Of a DNA stretch of 47,154 nucleotides, positions 1 through 11,999 are shown one piece after another (position 1 is the stretch's first letter; the number at the start of each line of letters is the position of its first letter). Made by a program: the position numbers and the translations under genes. The stretch is from Lingula anatina (taxonomy: Eukaryota; Brachiopoda; Lingulata; Lingulida; Lingulidae). A model generated the notes under the pieces. That model saw only the letters and a program-made list of their open reading frames with translations. It did not search any database and was not told where the DNA came from. Location of the stretch: positions 1-47,154 of the forward strand of contig NW_019775554.1 of the NCBI RefSeq assembly GCF_001039355.2. Direction: 5' to 3'.

Positions 1-673
1 CCTCTAGGCGGTATATAATATATATATATACACTGATTTGTTGAAAATGTACCACCGTACCAGAGGAGATAGTGGACAAATGTAGGTACACTACTATCAA
101 TGACTAAGTATTCTCGCCATATAGTTAAGTCATATGTACACCTACTGTGCTCTTGGGTTGTGTTTAAATGAAATGCTACTTTGCTATAAAGCCAATGCGC
201 TATGAACACAAGGCCGTTAAAATTAAGTATTAAATGTGTGGTGAAAACGAGCTGAAAACCATACATTTTAGATAAAACCTCATGGTATGTTATTTTAGGA
301 GAGCTTAGCCCAGATTAGACATACCAGTTACCATAAGCTACAATGTATGCTGTGCGGTTTGAATCCGTACATTTAGCAAAGGGCAAATGTCACTTCAGTC
401 TAAGACCTTTCCACTTCTTACTAAGTACACATCCATCCCCTATTCCTTTGACACTTGTTTATTTATTTGCTCATGAGATCGATGAATCACTTACTGTTTT
501 TTTCCATTGGTGAAACGTGCTTTTGAAACTAAACATTGACCATATTTAGAAGTGTTTTTTACTCCCGGTAGAACACCCTTGTAATTGTCACTGATGTGAC
601 ATTCTTGAATATACTTGTTTTTTTCATCTTATTTAATTATCGATAATCCGCAGAAGTTTTTTTATAAATGTTG
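1..673. other. 3' flank of xylosyltransferase copy A; no gene seen
   Basis: AT-rich sequence with no long or conserved reading frame. A TTTATT on the plus strand at 458-463 is an AATAAA on the minus strand, about 425 bp past the stop of copy A, and is a possible polyadenylation signal. Confidence 0.4.
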
Positions 674-876
674 TCTAAAACTGCTGCGAAAATAACCGTT
701 CCTGTCTTTAGCATCTAATAAATGATATCCATTGTTTGTGAGACTGGGGAAATAAGTTTCTGGTCATGTGGTCATGTCTAAAACTGCTGCGAAAATAACC
801 GTTCCTGTCTTTAGCATCTAATAAATGTTACCCATTGTTTGTGAGTCTGGGGTAATAAGTTTCTGGTCATGTGGAA
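674..876. repeat. Tandem duplication, 103-bp unit, two copies
   Basis: TCTAAAACTGCTGCGAAAAT begins at 674 and again at 777. The two units differ at only a few positions through to the shared TTTCTGGTCATGTG. They lie just beyond the stop codon of the minus-strand xylosyltransferase copy A, so probably in its 3' UTR. Confidence 0.9.
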
Positions 877-885
877 GCTTGGCAT

Positions 886-1805
886 TCATATCAAGGTCCT
901 AAGGCCTCCCACCAAAGCTTCAGTAGGAGTATTTATGCATTTGCCACAGTTCTTATTCTGATCCTCCTTGGTTTGGTTTCCAAGTGCCTTCAATAATGGC
1001 TCTAACAGGTGACTTCCGATATCTTGGTCCAGTGAGAACTGAAACAGAAACAAATTGAAAGGGATAACAACTCTTCGTATGAGATCTATATTTCACAATA
1101 AAATAATTGTAAACAACTCATAGAAATATAATATATTCTATTTTACCACAAAAAATGGCAGTAAAAGCAATTATTCTGAAATCTGTGCTTGTCTTCGGAC
1201 CATGTGACCTCCATAGATGGCTATACTCTGTAATAATATCTTTACAGATTATTAAAAAACAAACAAACAAACTTTCTAGAAAAAAACAGGGACTAGCTTT
1301 GAATGTAGATATGGATTCATTAACCATTGTTAAGTATGGGAAAAATGTTGTTTACCCCAGGAAAATTATTTTTTTCGCCAAAATGAACAGTCGTTATCCC
1401 TTTAATCATAATTTGGAATATGTTTTTATATTTTGGAATATGAAAAAGGTAAACAATGTGCTAAATAATCGGTACATGGATGCTACCACGGCAGTTGTGT
1501 ATGGAGAAGCATGTGAAAGACTGATTCAATATTTATGATGATTCCGTCGGCTTGTGCAAGCCTACTTAAGCGAAAAAAATCCTGAATACCAAAAGGACTT
1601 TGGTAAACACTTATTAAAGACTCAGAATGCTTCCGAAAAGAGAAATAATCGTCTGTATGTATGCAAAGCCTATGTGGCAATAATACCAATGGAGAGCCTT
1701 TATGGCCGAAAGCGCTCATTACTGAACGGAATTATACCAATGGTTAATTATCAAATTATTTTTACATGATATAATTTATTTTTATATCTGTATGTCAGGA
1801 CACAT

Positions 1806-1846
<41 letters not shown>

Positions 1847-4658
1847 TATGTTTGTATTTGTGATTCACACAGGCATGTAAAACCAACAACGTTTAGTAAG
1901 AATTAACCAAAATCAATTTTACTATGTATACAGTACGCTCGCACGCAAAAACGCACTTACATTTTCGTGCATATACATACACGTTTACCCACGAAACCAA
2001 ATTAACACACAAACATGCACTTGTATCTATACCTTCTCAAATGCATCCCAGACAGTACTAAAAGGGTAACAGCTTTTCCAGTGAAATGATGAGTTGATAC
2101 CATGGAGTACGTACACTTTCCTTGGCGTACAGTACGCCTCACTTAAACAGTACGCAAGCCAGTAGTGCCAATCACACGTGGTCAGCATTTTCACCATCTC
2201 TGGCAAATGTATACATTAATTTTTTTAACATATGAAAACCAAATTATGTATGTGGATTGAATGTGGTAACATTCTGCGCACTTTATGTAACTATTCAAAA
2301 ATACTTTTTGATGTAATTTCATACTTTAACTTCGCTGCCGGAGTCTACATGTTGTCAGTTACTGGTACATACGCAGTTTCGAACACATGGTTGTTGCCAA
2401 TGAAACCACTACGATCTCCATAAACATTTTTTGATAATGGAATTTAAGCTCAGTAGAACAAAGATAATGATTAGCGTTAGGCAGATTTTTTTCATCCTCC
2501 TTCATATTCCTTCTTGAGTATGTACAGTACCTGAAATCCTGTAAATGTGTCACCTTTAATCCGTTAGCTAAGCAGCTGTCGAAGTGCATCATTCGCAATC
2601 GAGCATTTTGAAACAATTAAATTAATAATTGAGTATACCTGGTTTCGCCGCAAAAGCGGCGTTCAGAATATCTTGATCGTGGAGATAGAACTCCGTGTTA
2701 TATTGTACAAAGGCTTCTGTCCATAATTGTTGAAAACGCGTCATCCTCATCCTTGTCAGGTTCATCCACATTAATCCCGACTGTAATCCTGAAAAGATTT
2801 AATTCATAGCATCACATGCACAAATGATGACCTATCGGTGATTGGTCGAATGTACCCGTAAAATATTTCAGGGGCGGATCCAGGATTCTTCGAATGGGGG
2901 TTCAGGTTTTTAGGAATGACAGGCCACGGATGCAAAGCCCCCCCCCCCCCCCCCACCTCGGCGTGGGGTTAGGGGCCCACTGAAGGGCCCCAAAATTTTG
3001 TCTTTTAGAGGGCGAACGGTGCCATTTGGTAGGGTTTAGAACTAGTCAAAACTAATTTCAAGATAGGACGATTGGTGTGGTTTTTTTAGAAATCGCAGGG
3101 GGGGGGCAAGACCTCCCCAAAACCCCTCTAAATTTGCCACTGTACTTGCACAGGAATGTGAAACGTCAATAGAACAATTCTGAAGTTTCACCTCGATTTA
3201 TATTCGTTGTTACTCCCTATTATAAGGCAACAGTTTACGCACCAATAAGCACTGCACTAGGCACTAATTACTTTCTTCATTGACATTACATTGAGCGTTT
3301 GCTTTGCAACAAGCTTTTATATTATATTGAAGATCTCACCTTACGGTTCAAGCACCAAGGTTTCTTTGCCAATTGCTTAATATGTAAGACATACCCGAGC
3401 GTCTTAAATACTTTAAAATCACATTCTGACAATTTTCGTAGTACCTTTTTTTAAATCAACTGAAATCACTCACCGACAGGCGGATAAAACGGCATTCGTA
3501 TGTAACGTTTTTTATTGTACCACGGATTCAACCTATCACGTGGGCCGTTCTGTGACATCGTTGTCACGTGACTTTTGTTCATAGCCGCAAAACCCTCGTC
3601 ATGGAGTGCTCTGATATCGTGAAGAAATATCATATCTGTATCAACATGGATCACGTGGTTTATATGACGAAGACTCTCCTGCAAGTATACTCATGTTAAC
3701 ATGTAGTTTTGTAAATGAATTTTACGTACATATGAAATAATATATGCGTTTTTTGTGTCAAGCAATAGGTAATGTTTATTTGTGAGATAATATACTGTCA
3801 CCCGAGCGATATACCCGTACAGGATATGCCAGAACACCTCGAGCGTCAGCGTCTGTCTTTTTAATTTTATCTCATTAAAAATGAAAAGAAAACAAATCTT
3901 GCCGTACCGAATAAAATAATCGCTGCATTGCACATGGTAAAGACCTCATCTCCTTTTCGTTTGTGAAGGACAAGGATTTTTCCTCTTCACTGATGTTGTA
4001 CAAATATAATCTGATTTTACGGCGGTATTTGACGGGTAACTGTTCCCTCTGAAATCGTATTGAAAAAACATTTGTCATCTTTATATAATAATTTACTATC
4101 TAGTGATACAGAATGTTTTCTCTTTTGTTTTGAATTAAGCCATTTTAAAATCACAACAAAAGAAACGGTTGAAATATTGTAGATATATCATCATTAGACA
4201 TAACCATATCCCACACGTATTACGACGGATTTCTATTTAAATTCGAAATTCAAATATTTTATTTCTAAATTAAAGTTTATTAAAATAACGAAAGATATTG
4301 AAATACGGTTAAAAGACGTTGATTGAGAAAGAGGACGCATGGCTGTTATCTAGAATAAAATTGCAGATAGTTACATTACCCATTCCTCAAAGGTTTCTCT
4401 TCTGTCTGTAAAAACATGGAACTTAAGCACGTCACCATCAGGAGTAAAAAGCACCGCACTTTTTAAAGTGTTAAGGGAGCTTGCAGTATAGTTTCTGCCG
4501 CAAGCGACGAGAGCGAAATGCAATTCTGTTTCATTTTGAGGTAGTCCAAAAATAGTGACCAGGAAATTTCTGGTTTGTATCAACAAAAAAACGACTGTGA
4601 TGATACCCAAACAAAAAAGTCCAAGTGAAGCTGGTTTAAATATGAGATTCAAGTGCAT
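886..4658 (-). CDS. GXYLT: Glucoside xylosyltransferase-like GT8 protein, copy A (6 exons, 364 aa)
   Basis: Exons on the minus strand, in transcript order: 4658-4380, 4048-3908, 3678-3474, 2788-2639, 2199-2033, 1038-886. All junctions are GT-AG and phases agree throughout (1095 nt with stop TGA). Residues about 5-27 form an uncleaved signal anchor, as in type II Golgi glycosyltransferases. Motifs in order resemble vertebrate GXYLT1/2: HFALVACG near residue 47, NTLKSAVLF, the metal-binding DTD at 153-155, WYN at 193-195, SGLMWMNLTRMR at 212-223, HDQD at 245-248 and VLHG at 289-292. Family role: adding xylose to O-glucose on EGF repeats (Notch and similar) in the ER/Golgi. The protein is about 75 residues shorter than human GXYLT1, mostly at the ends. 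Several N-glycosylation sequons occur. A polypyrimidine tract plus AG lies just before the ATG, so a 5' UTR intron is likely. Family assignment is strong; exact acceptor substrate is not known. Confidence 0.88.
1058..1403. mobile_element. MITE, AAAGGGATAACAACTCTTC family, copy 1
   Basis: The left end AAAGGGATAACAACTCTTCG (1058) is inverted at the right end as GAACAGTCGTTATCCCTTT (to 1403). The same family recurs at 39804-40054, sharing TTCACAATAAA near one end and TTCATTTTGGCGA at the other. No coding capacity. It sits in intron 5 of xylosyltransferase copy A. Confidence 0.6.
1807..1843. repeat. (TG)n microsatellite
   Basis: Uninterrupted TG dinucleotides in intron 5 of the minus-strand xylosyltransferase copy A. 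Confidence 0.95.
2869..3142. mobile_element. Short inverted-repeat element with CAGGGGCGGATCCAGG end
   Basis: The left end CAGGGGCGGATCCAGG pairs imperfectly with the right end CCTCTAAATTTGCCACTG. The interior has C- and G-homopolymers and no open frame. The termini resemble hAT-like non-autonomous elements of marine invertebrates, but I found no convincing target-site duplication. Lies in intron 3 of xylosyltransferase copy A. Confidence 0.5.
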
Positions 4659-4775
4659 TATCTTCTAAATAGGGAAGGTCATGTTTCAAACGGCAAGGTG
4701 CACCAAATAGTCTAAAAATAAAAGAAATGAAAACAGTTTGAACCAGAGGATCAGAGAGGCGATACCGCCTCCTGG

Positions 4776-6484
4776 TATTGTACCACCAGCTGGAGTAAGC
4801 ACATGCGTATGGCAAAGAAAAAGTAGGGGGGACACCACATGTAGTGTTGTGGTTGACAAGCTACACAAGAACTGCAGTAAACAAGGGTTTTTATTTTTTG
4901 TAGATAAGCATCATTTTTCCTTTTCATGGTCAATAGTAACTATGGTTGTGTCTCTGCCATTTTGGAATATTTCACATTATATTTCACTAGTGAATATTGC
5001 AATTTACTTTTTAATAGCGCAACTCCTAACCCATATCAAAAACAAAAAATGGATACCACTCCAGTATTGAGCTTGACAAGCTCTACGAAATGCAAATAAA
5101 AAAAAAAAAGAGGTCTCTAGTATTTATGGTTTCAGAATTAGAGAGAGTTTTCAGTTTTGGCATCTAATGGCTGCTTCTCCTGGGAAAATGCACTGTTTAA
5201 CCGTGAACTCTCTAAGATGAAAGGAGTCCCTAACTGTCAACCCCAATTGTAGTATGGGAGCTTACGTCTGTGTAGTTTCTGAAACTTGGCATGAACAATT
5301 ATTATTTTTGAAGAACATTCCCATTTTTTAAAGAAAATTTTGGCCTGTTTGACTTTGAAATAAAGGTCAAAGGTCAGTTCCAAGGGCATTTTTGGAATGT
5401 TCACAGATATTTAGCATTGAATTTTCAAAAATTTTGACAAGGGTGCGCTTCAATAAGCATCACGCCCTGGCAAAAAAAAAAAAAAAAGAAGGTGTTCAAG
5501 TTGAGATTATATGTAACCTAAATCCAAGAGATGGGCACACAGGAATTCCTTTTAACATAACAGAAATAATACATGTAAGGTATTTTAATGAAGTTTTCAA
5601 GCTAATTTTTAAGGAATTTGATTTATAAAATTATTACATGGTGTTATGTCCATATTTTGTTATGGGATGCGTTTCAATAATTGCTGATAATTCACGTTTA
5701 TTGTGGTATAAGTTGTTTTGTATAAAGTAAATTATTGAAAGGTATATGACAGAAGTAAATTGCTGCGGCATTNACTTTTTGATACAGCGTAACTCGAAAA
5801 CCGTATGGAATACAAAAAAACGGCGACCACTTCCAGTGTTGGGCTTTACATGCTCTACAAAAATGCAAAAAAGAATGGGTCTCTAGCATTAACGGTTCCT
5901 GAATTAGAGACAGTTTTCAGTTTCGGTATCTTATGGCCGCTACTCCCGTGAAAATGCACCGATTGACCCCAAATTTACGGAGATGAAAGATGACCTGAAG
6001 GGTAACATTTTCCAATAATATTATTGGTTAAGTCTGTGTGGTGTCTGAATAACAGCGCAAATAATTTTTTTTCGTAAAAAAATTCATTTTTTTGAAATTT
6101 TGGCCCGTTTTTGACCTTGAAATAAAGGTCAAAGGTCAAATCCAAGGGCATATTTGAAATCTACACATATGACTTTTGGAAAGCCGTCTGTAGAAATTTT
6201 TCCCATAATTCCTTCCGTAGGGTAGATAATTAGCATTTAATTTTGCCATTTTTGGACACGGGTGCATTGCAATGAATGCCACACCTAGACCCCAATACCG
6301 ACAAAGCCCAAATTTTACGTGGAACGAGTTGAGATTATAGGTGACCTAAATCCAAGAGATGGGTATGGGGGCCCTTACCGTCTAGGAGGAGAAGCGGTAA
6401 CGGTAAAGGCGGCGGAGCCGGCGAAACGGACCGGACGGGACTAAAACCATGTGTACCGCCAGCGCTAACGCTGGTGGTACAATA
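4776..6484. mobile_element. Non-autonomous 1.7-kb inverted-repeat element with an internal direct duplication
   Basis: TATTGTACCACCAGC at 4776-4790 is exactly inverted at 6470-6484. Inside, two diverged direct repeats of about 550-600 bp (about 4990-5545 and 5770-6365) share, in the same order, GGTCTCTAG, TTAGAGA-AGTTTTCAGTTT, AAATAAAGGTCAAAGGTCA, CCAAGGGCAT and CCTAAATCCAAGAGATGGG. No protein-coding potential is evident. It lies between the two xylosyltransferase genes. One ambiguous base (n) occurs at 5773. Confidence 0.6.
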
Positions 6485-7240
6485 AACATCGAGTTAAATT
6501 ATATATTTAATTAAATCTAACAGATACCTTATGCACTATTTGTAAGTTGTCTTTATCTAGGTGAACGGATTATTATTCGGTGATAGTATATCATTACAAA
6601 AATTATAGCCTATATGCCTACTTTAGGCCCTACTGTATATTTTATTATATACCTACTTACTCGACGCCACATGCCGTGAACCATGCAAAATATAGGACTA
6701 CTGACAGTCAATTTAATAACATAAATTTATTCCTAAATACCTTGTTGTATTACCGACTGTCCCTTGATAGTCAATAAAAAGTGGTAGGCCTATGTATTCA
6801 GTAGGCCTATTGTGAGACCATGATGTCGTCTGCTCACGCCGCGACACCGTTGTCGTTAAACACTGTAATAATAGGCCTAGTATTTAATTATTACTGAGTA
6901 GACCTAATATGAACACACGAGTCATTTCAATCATGCTCTTTTAAGATTCGGTAATGTTTCACCACGTAGATGAAATCCAACGGAAGTTATATGGTATAAA
7001 TGCATGGTTGTGTTGTGCGCGGCATTCTTTTAATTGATAGGCTACACGGTTACTGCCAGAAAGGTAGGCCGCTATTCCATGTAGTAAATGTTAGCTTAAG
7101 TATTATCTACATGTGACATATTGTAACGTGACAGGGTCGCGCCCTGATCATTTCTGTAATTTGGCGTAGTTTATTTCTAGTTAACACTGTTTTTACCTAC
7201 CTGAATTTCTACAATCGCACTGCCACGACCAACAGCTTGG
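6485..7240. other. Intergenic stretch rich in TAGGCCTA words; no gene
   Basis: AT-rich sequence with repeated TAGGCCTA/TAGGCC words (around 6786, 6803, 6872 and others). No conserved frame or RNA gene was recognised. Confidence 0.5.
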
Positions 7241-7247
7241 AATGGGA

Positions 7248-7259
7248 GCCGCCATCTTG
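7248..7259 (-). promoter_or_regulatory. YY1-type site (CAAGATGGCGGC on minus strand)
   Basis: GCCGCCATCTTG is the reverse complement of the strong YY1 consensus found near many metazoan TSSs. The sequence immediately downstream (to about 7480) is locally GC- and CpG-richer than its surroundings, as in a promoter/first exon. Confidence 0.45.
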
Positions 7260-7343
7260 TAACGTCATACAGCATTGACATAATTTTATTATTTAGCATA
7301 ACCTCGTGACCTTAGAATATAAACAAACGGCGGTGCAGACGGA

Positions 7344-7484
7344 ATGGAGACGTTAATGATGAGCATGGACGACGTACAGGTAACGGAGGTCGCGGAAAAA
7401 GAAAAGGCAAGGGAAAGGTTGCAGTTGAAGGGGAGAACGAAGAAAGAAGAAGGGAGTCAGAATTACGGCAGAGCTGAAATGTGA
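7344..7484 (+). CDS. Candidate first exon with a 46-codon frame, unknown
   Basis: About 90 bp after a YY1-type site lies an ATG opening a 46-codon charged frame (starts METLMMSMDDVQ; lysine/glutamate-rich after residue 18). A good donor, GAAAT|GTGAGT, occurs at 7480/7481 and overlaps the stop, and a second possible donor, CAG|GTAACG, occurs within the frame. A strong acceptor follows (TTTTTTCAG ending at 7616). Splicing either donor to it gives a stop within about 15 codons, so this is either a micro-protein or the first exon of a non-coding RNA. No family is recognised. Confidence 0.25.
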   Translation: METLMMSMDDVQVTEVAEKEKARERLQLKGRTKKEEGSQNYGRAEM

Positions 7485-7616
7485 GTTTTATTATTATCAC
7501 TGTCTTTAGATCCGCAACTCCAGTAATGCGTTAGCTGAACTGGAAATCTCTTAATTTAGTTTCGTTATGTTTTAGTTTCTTTGGTTTTGTTTGCGTTTTT
7601 ATTTTATTTTTTCAGC

Positions 7617-8644
7617 GTCAGGCCATAAAGCAATTCTTGCCGGTCATGATGATCGTATAGCAGAGGAGGTGTAGGCGTAAATTCCTGACAGCCGGGTGAC
7701 AATGTATGGACACTACAAGGGTTTCAAATAGCCCAATTTGGAGTGTAATGAAGCCATGGACCGCGAAAGAAGACTGGACCCACTGTGCAGCGTTTCCGTT
7801 ATTATTTTTTTATTTGAAATTTTGTTCAGCGGTATTATTTTTGTTCTGGATTCCGAAAAAAAAAAAGCTGTGAACTCTGTGCGAACGTTAACATGTATTT
7901 TTGAATTGAGTAACATGAATGACTTTAACTGCGTATGAGTCACTCAAATGACATAAACTTTGCTTGTGTGCTAGTGAAATTTTATAATCGATTTCTAGCT
8001 TCATTAAAGCTGTTTGTCTTTAATTGAAATCCACTCTTGTTGTTCGTGCTTGCGATATACTTTCCCCGATGAAGCTCAACATCTCCCGTCCCGCGATTGA
8101 AATACGTGCTCACGGGACCCTCGCGGGGAGGGCTCAATATCAATATCAATATCAATATCAAGCTCGCGTCACAATATCAGTGAGTTGCTTTTTTCTCTTA
8201 ATATAGGCAATTTTACAACTTTAAGGTTTGATGGTGCTGAAATGGAACGCAGTGTTTGTTAGATGCATGTACTGCATGTAGTGCATAATCCATATCCGTA
8301 AGTGGTTCTGTTAGAGAAGCACGGACACAGCTAAAGCAATGAACCAATCGTTGCGAGAGAAATGGGTACGTGGAAAGACTATTCAAAGAAATGGATGGGA
8401 AGAGAGCAAAAATATCATTAGATTCTAGGTTGATGGTGCACATTACAAAAAAGGTCCCTTTGCGAGCTGTCTTGTTATATGGAAACACAATATTAGTTCA
8501 TTAATGTTATATTTATCTTTGAATTAAGAAAGGGAACAAGGTATTATATTATAAATACTATCCCGGTCTTTTTTTTTATGAAATACATTATTTTCAATAT
8601 TTGTAATTCTGGGGGAAATGAACTTCTCATCAAAAACATGAAAT
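7617..8644. other. Intergenic; no recognisable gene
   Basis: Short frames only, none with conserved motifs. It contains a (CAATAT)n run at about 8135-8162 and leads into the 3' end of xylosyltransferase copy B. Confidence 0.4.
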
Positions 8645-11600
8645 TCATGTCAAGGTCCTCAAGCCTCCCACCAAAGCTTCAGTAGGAGTATTTATGCATT
8701 TGCCACAGAACTGATTCTGACTTTCCTGGGTTTGGTTGCCGAGTGCCTTCAGTAAGGGATCTAGCAGGTGACTTCGGATGTCTTGGCCCAAAGAAAACTG
8801 AAATAGCATGCATTCATATACATCAGTTATCAAAATAAATAAATTTATAAATTAACTCATAAAATGATGCTCATTTCCAATTACAAGTTTCATTTTTTAA
8901 CTGATAGGCCTATTTCATTGACTTGTTCAAAACTAAGCTCAAGGATCGGACTTAAAAGAAACTGCGGCGGATATTTGAAATTAATTCAGAATAATTTAAA
9001 ATTGCCAGTATAGATATGTACATGAACTTATCAGCTGTCAAAGCCTTTTAGAGCATTTTTTACAGAAAGCACGTGTGTGGTTCATGTAATAGTTCTGATG
9101 TGAAGGTGGGGAGGATACATCTATATCAAGTCGACCAAAACACAAAAGTGTTTATTATGACAGGTACATGTACACTCGTTGTATTGAGATGCTGTGGATT
9201 TTACAGATAGCTAGCGCTTACGTTATTAGGACACAAGCAAATGCAAATGCGAATTAAGTGACATGTAATTAATACCTTCTCTTACACACACATACAAAGA
9301 GAGAGAGAGAGAGAGAGAAAGAGAGAGGCACCAAGGCACACAAGGCACTAGTACACATATAGATGTTTATCTACCTTTTCAAACACGCCCCAGACCGTGT
9401 TGAATGGATAACACCTTGCCTTATGAAAAGAGTCCGCGACTCCATGGAGGACGTACACTTCCCTTGGCGTACAGTACACCTCACTTTGGCAGTACGCATA
9501 CCAGTAGTGCCAATCACACGTGGTCAGCATTTTCACCAACTCTGGAAATAAATATGGTAAGGCCTGAAAGAGGACGTGATCTATGTAGCACGCGGACAAA
9601 AACGTTTTGGACTTCTTTTTAGCAAATTAGCTGTATTGCAGCTGTATGAAATGTGTCGGTTTTGTAATGTTTGGTTTCAACGCACGGTTGCTCCTTTATG
9701 ATAGACGGATCCAGTGCCTAATTAACCCCTTCCCCCACTGACACATGATGACACGAATCAAACGAGTTTTTTTTTCTTTAGAAACTAGTGTCGATTTGCT
9801 CTCATTCCCCTTTTTTCGTCTAGAGTCTCCATAAATTCGTAAACGTTGCAATCCTCGAAGCATTAGAATCACAATCGGGCTATTTTAAAAAAAGCATCAA
9901 AAGTAGTAGCAACATACATGTACCTGGTTTCGTCGCAAAAAGCGCATTGAGAATATCTTGATCGTACAGGTAGAGTTCTGCATTATATTTTTCATAAGAT
10001 TCTCTCCACAACTGTTGAAATCCTATCCGTCTCATCCTTGTTAAGTTCATCCACATTATTCCCGCTTGTAATCCTAAAAAAAGACATAAATGTAACTTAC
10101 AGTATTTAATACCACCATACTAGGGACTGATAAATATTAAATGATTTCATCAACAAGTGTTTTCTGAGTTATGGTAAACGCTCAACACAAATTTGACAAT
10201 TTATTTTACAATTACTCAGGTCAAAAGATAGCAACTTTCTAAATTGGTAGACAAAACGGCCTTTCATTTTTCCTTCATCACTAACAATAAAAGCCAACTT
10301 ATAGTGTTTTTTTTTCTTATGTTTTGGGCTTGTAATCCCATTTCTTATGTTTATGGTGAGATTTATATTTTAGAGAGGTTTGAAATATAAGATGAAATTA
10401 ATGATATATTTCGTTGGGTTATCGAAGAAGTCATCATGTTAGACTAAGTATAATCTAAATTTCAGGAAAATATCAACTACCAGGTACATTAGAAATAGCC
10501 TAAACAGGCACTGTTCATTACGCGGTACACAGACGAAAGACCTGTACAAGTCAGGGAAGTCAAACATAAGAGTTTTTTACGATCAAATTTTCTGTTCACT
10601 CACCAACGGGCGGATAAAACGGCATCCGCGTGTATACGTCTTTATTATACCACGTGTTTTGTCTATCACGTGGGCCGCACTGCGACATCGTTGTTACGTG
10701 ACTGTTATTCATTTCCGCAAAGCCCTTGTCATGAAGAGTTTTGATATCGTGAAGAAAGATCATATCTGTGTCAACGTGGACTACATGATCCAAATGCTGA
10801 AGACCCTCCTGTAAGTTTACACATGTATATAATATGGATATTAATCAAGGGTTTCCATTTTATACTTAATACTTCACTTACACTTACTACTACTAATACA
10901 CTTCCTTTTAAATACTTTACTTATCTTTTATACGAAATTGTATAGGCATTATGATAAAAACGTTATTCTATTCATAACAAAAAAAAACATTTTTCAGAAA
11001 AATTAAAAGAATAAACAATGGAACGAAATCATAGTAGGTCTTATAAGATGGCATTAAGGAAATGTAATGTTGTATTCAAACAAAATGAAATTAATGAAAA
11101 TAGAACATTTAAATATAAGCATAAACAAAATAAAATCCTCCTACATGTACCGTATAGAATAATCTTTGAGTTGTACAAGGTAAAGATCTCGTCTCTTTCT
11201 CTTTGATGAAGGTCAAGGATTTTGCCTCTTCGCTGATGTGGTAGAAATATAACCTGATTCTATGACGGTATCGGGCGGGTAATTGTTCTCTCTGAAATTA
11301 CAAAGTGATATACATTTACTATCTTTTGCAAGTTACGGGACTGAGGCCCAAGCATGAAAAAATCTATATCAGTTATAAACAGATGTAGACAACATGATTA
11401 AGTCTATACGGGAATATATAAAAACAATCTCTCAGAACACAATTCCAAACATAAGTAATAATGAATAAAAATATAAAACGAAAAATGACAAATTGCAAAA
11501 ATAAATAGAATATTGTAAAGTGTATCAATGACATGAGATAACACAAACATTCGGTTTGGAGTTGGTTTTAAACAAGGTGTTCTTTCACTGCTCAATAAAT

Positions 11601-11999
11601 GAAATAAATGGACAAGCGGAAGAAAATCAAGAACATGAATAATTTACAGACCCAGCACGAAACTGACTAATTTTACTAAGAAGAAATTTTAATGACTTTT
11701 TACAATGAAAGACGCATTACCCATTTCTCGAAGGTTTCTCTTCTGTCGGTAAAAACATGAAACTTCAGGACGTCACCATCAGGAGTAAAAAGCACCGCAC
11801 TTTTCAAAGTGTTGATGGAGCTTGCAGTGTAGGAGCTGCCGCAAGCGGTGAGGGCGAAATGCAACTCTGCTCCTTGGTGAGGGAGAACACAAATTGCCCC
11901 CATGAAGTCTCTGGATTGTATTAACAATAAAAAGACGGCCAGGAGACCCAAGCACGAAAATCCGTATAAAACTGGTTTAAAAAGGAGTTTGGTGTGCAT
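8645..11999 (-). CDS. GXYLT: Glucoside xylosyltransferase-like GT8 protein, copy B (6 exons, 364 aa)
   Basis: Exons in transcript order: 11999-11721, 11291-11151, 10808-10604, 10073-9924, 9541-9375, 8797-8645. Every exon has exactly the length of its counterpart in the neighbouring copy at 886-4658 (279, 141, 205, 150, 167, 153 nt), with the same phases, so the two are head-to-tail tandem duplicates. The N-terminal anchor is at residues about 5-27. DTD is at 153-155, WYN at 193-195, LQAGIMWMNLTRMRR follows, then YDQDILN and YVLHG, all as expected for GXYLT-type GT8 enzymes. No frameshift or internal stop is seen, so both copies appear functional. CATTGTCTGTTAAAAAGG on the plus strand shows a potential acceptor (TTTTTAACAG) immediately before the ATG, again suggesting a leader exon further upstream that I could not locate. 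Confidence 0.88.
9298..9319. repeat. (GA)n microsatellite
   Basis: A run of GA dinucleotides in intron 5 of xylosyltransferase copy B. Confidence 0.85.

Noticed and set aside
350-380. T-loop-like GGTTTGAATCC
   Set aside because: Surrounding bases do not form a tRNA cloverleaf; no tRNA was found anywhere in the window.
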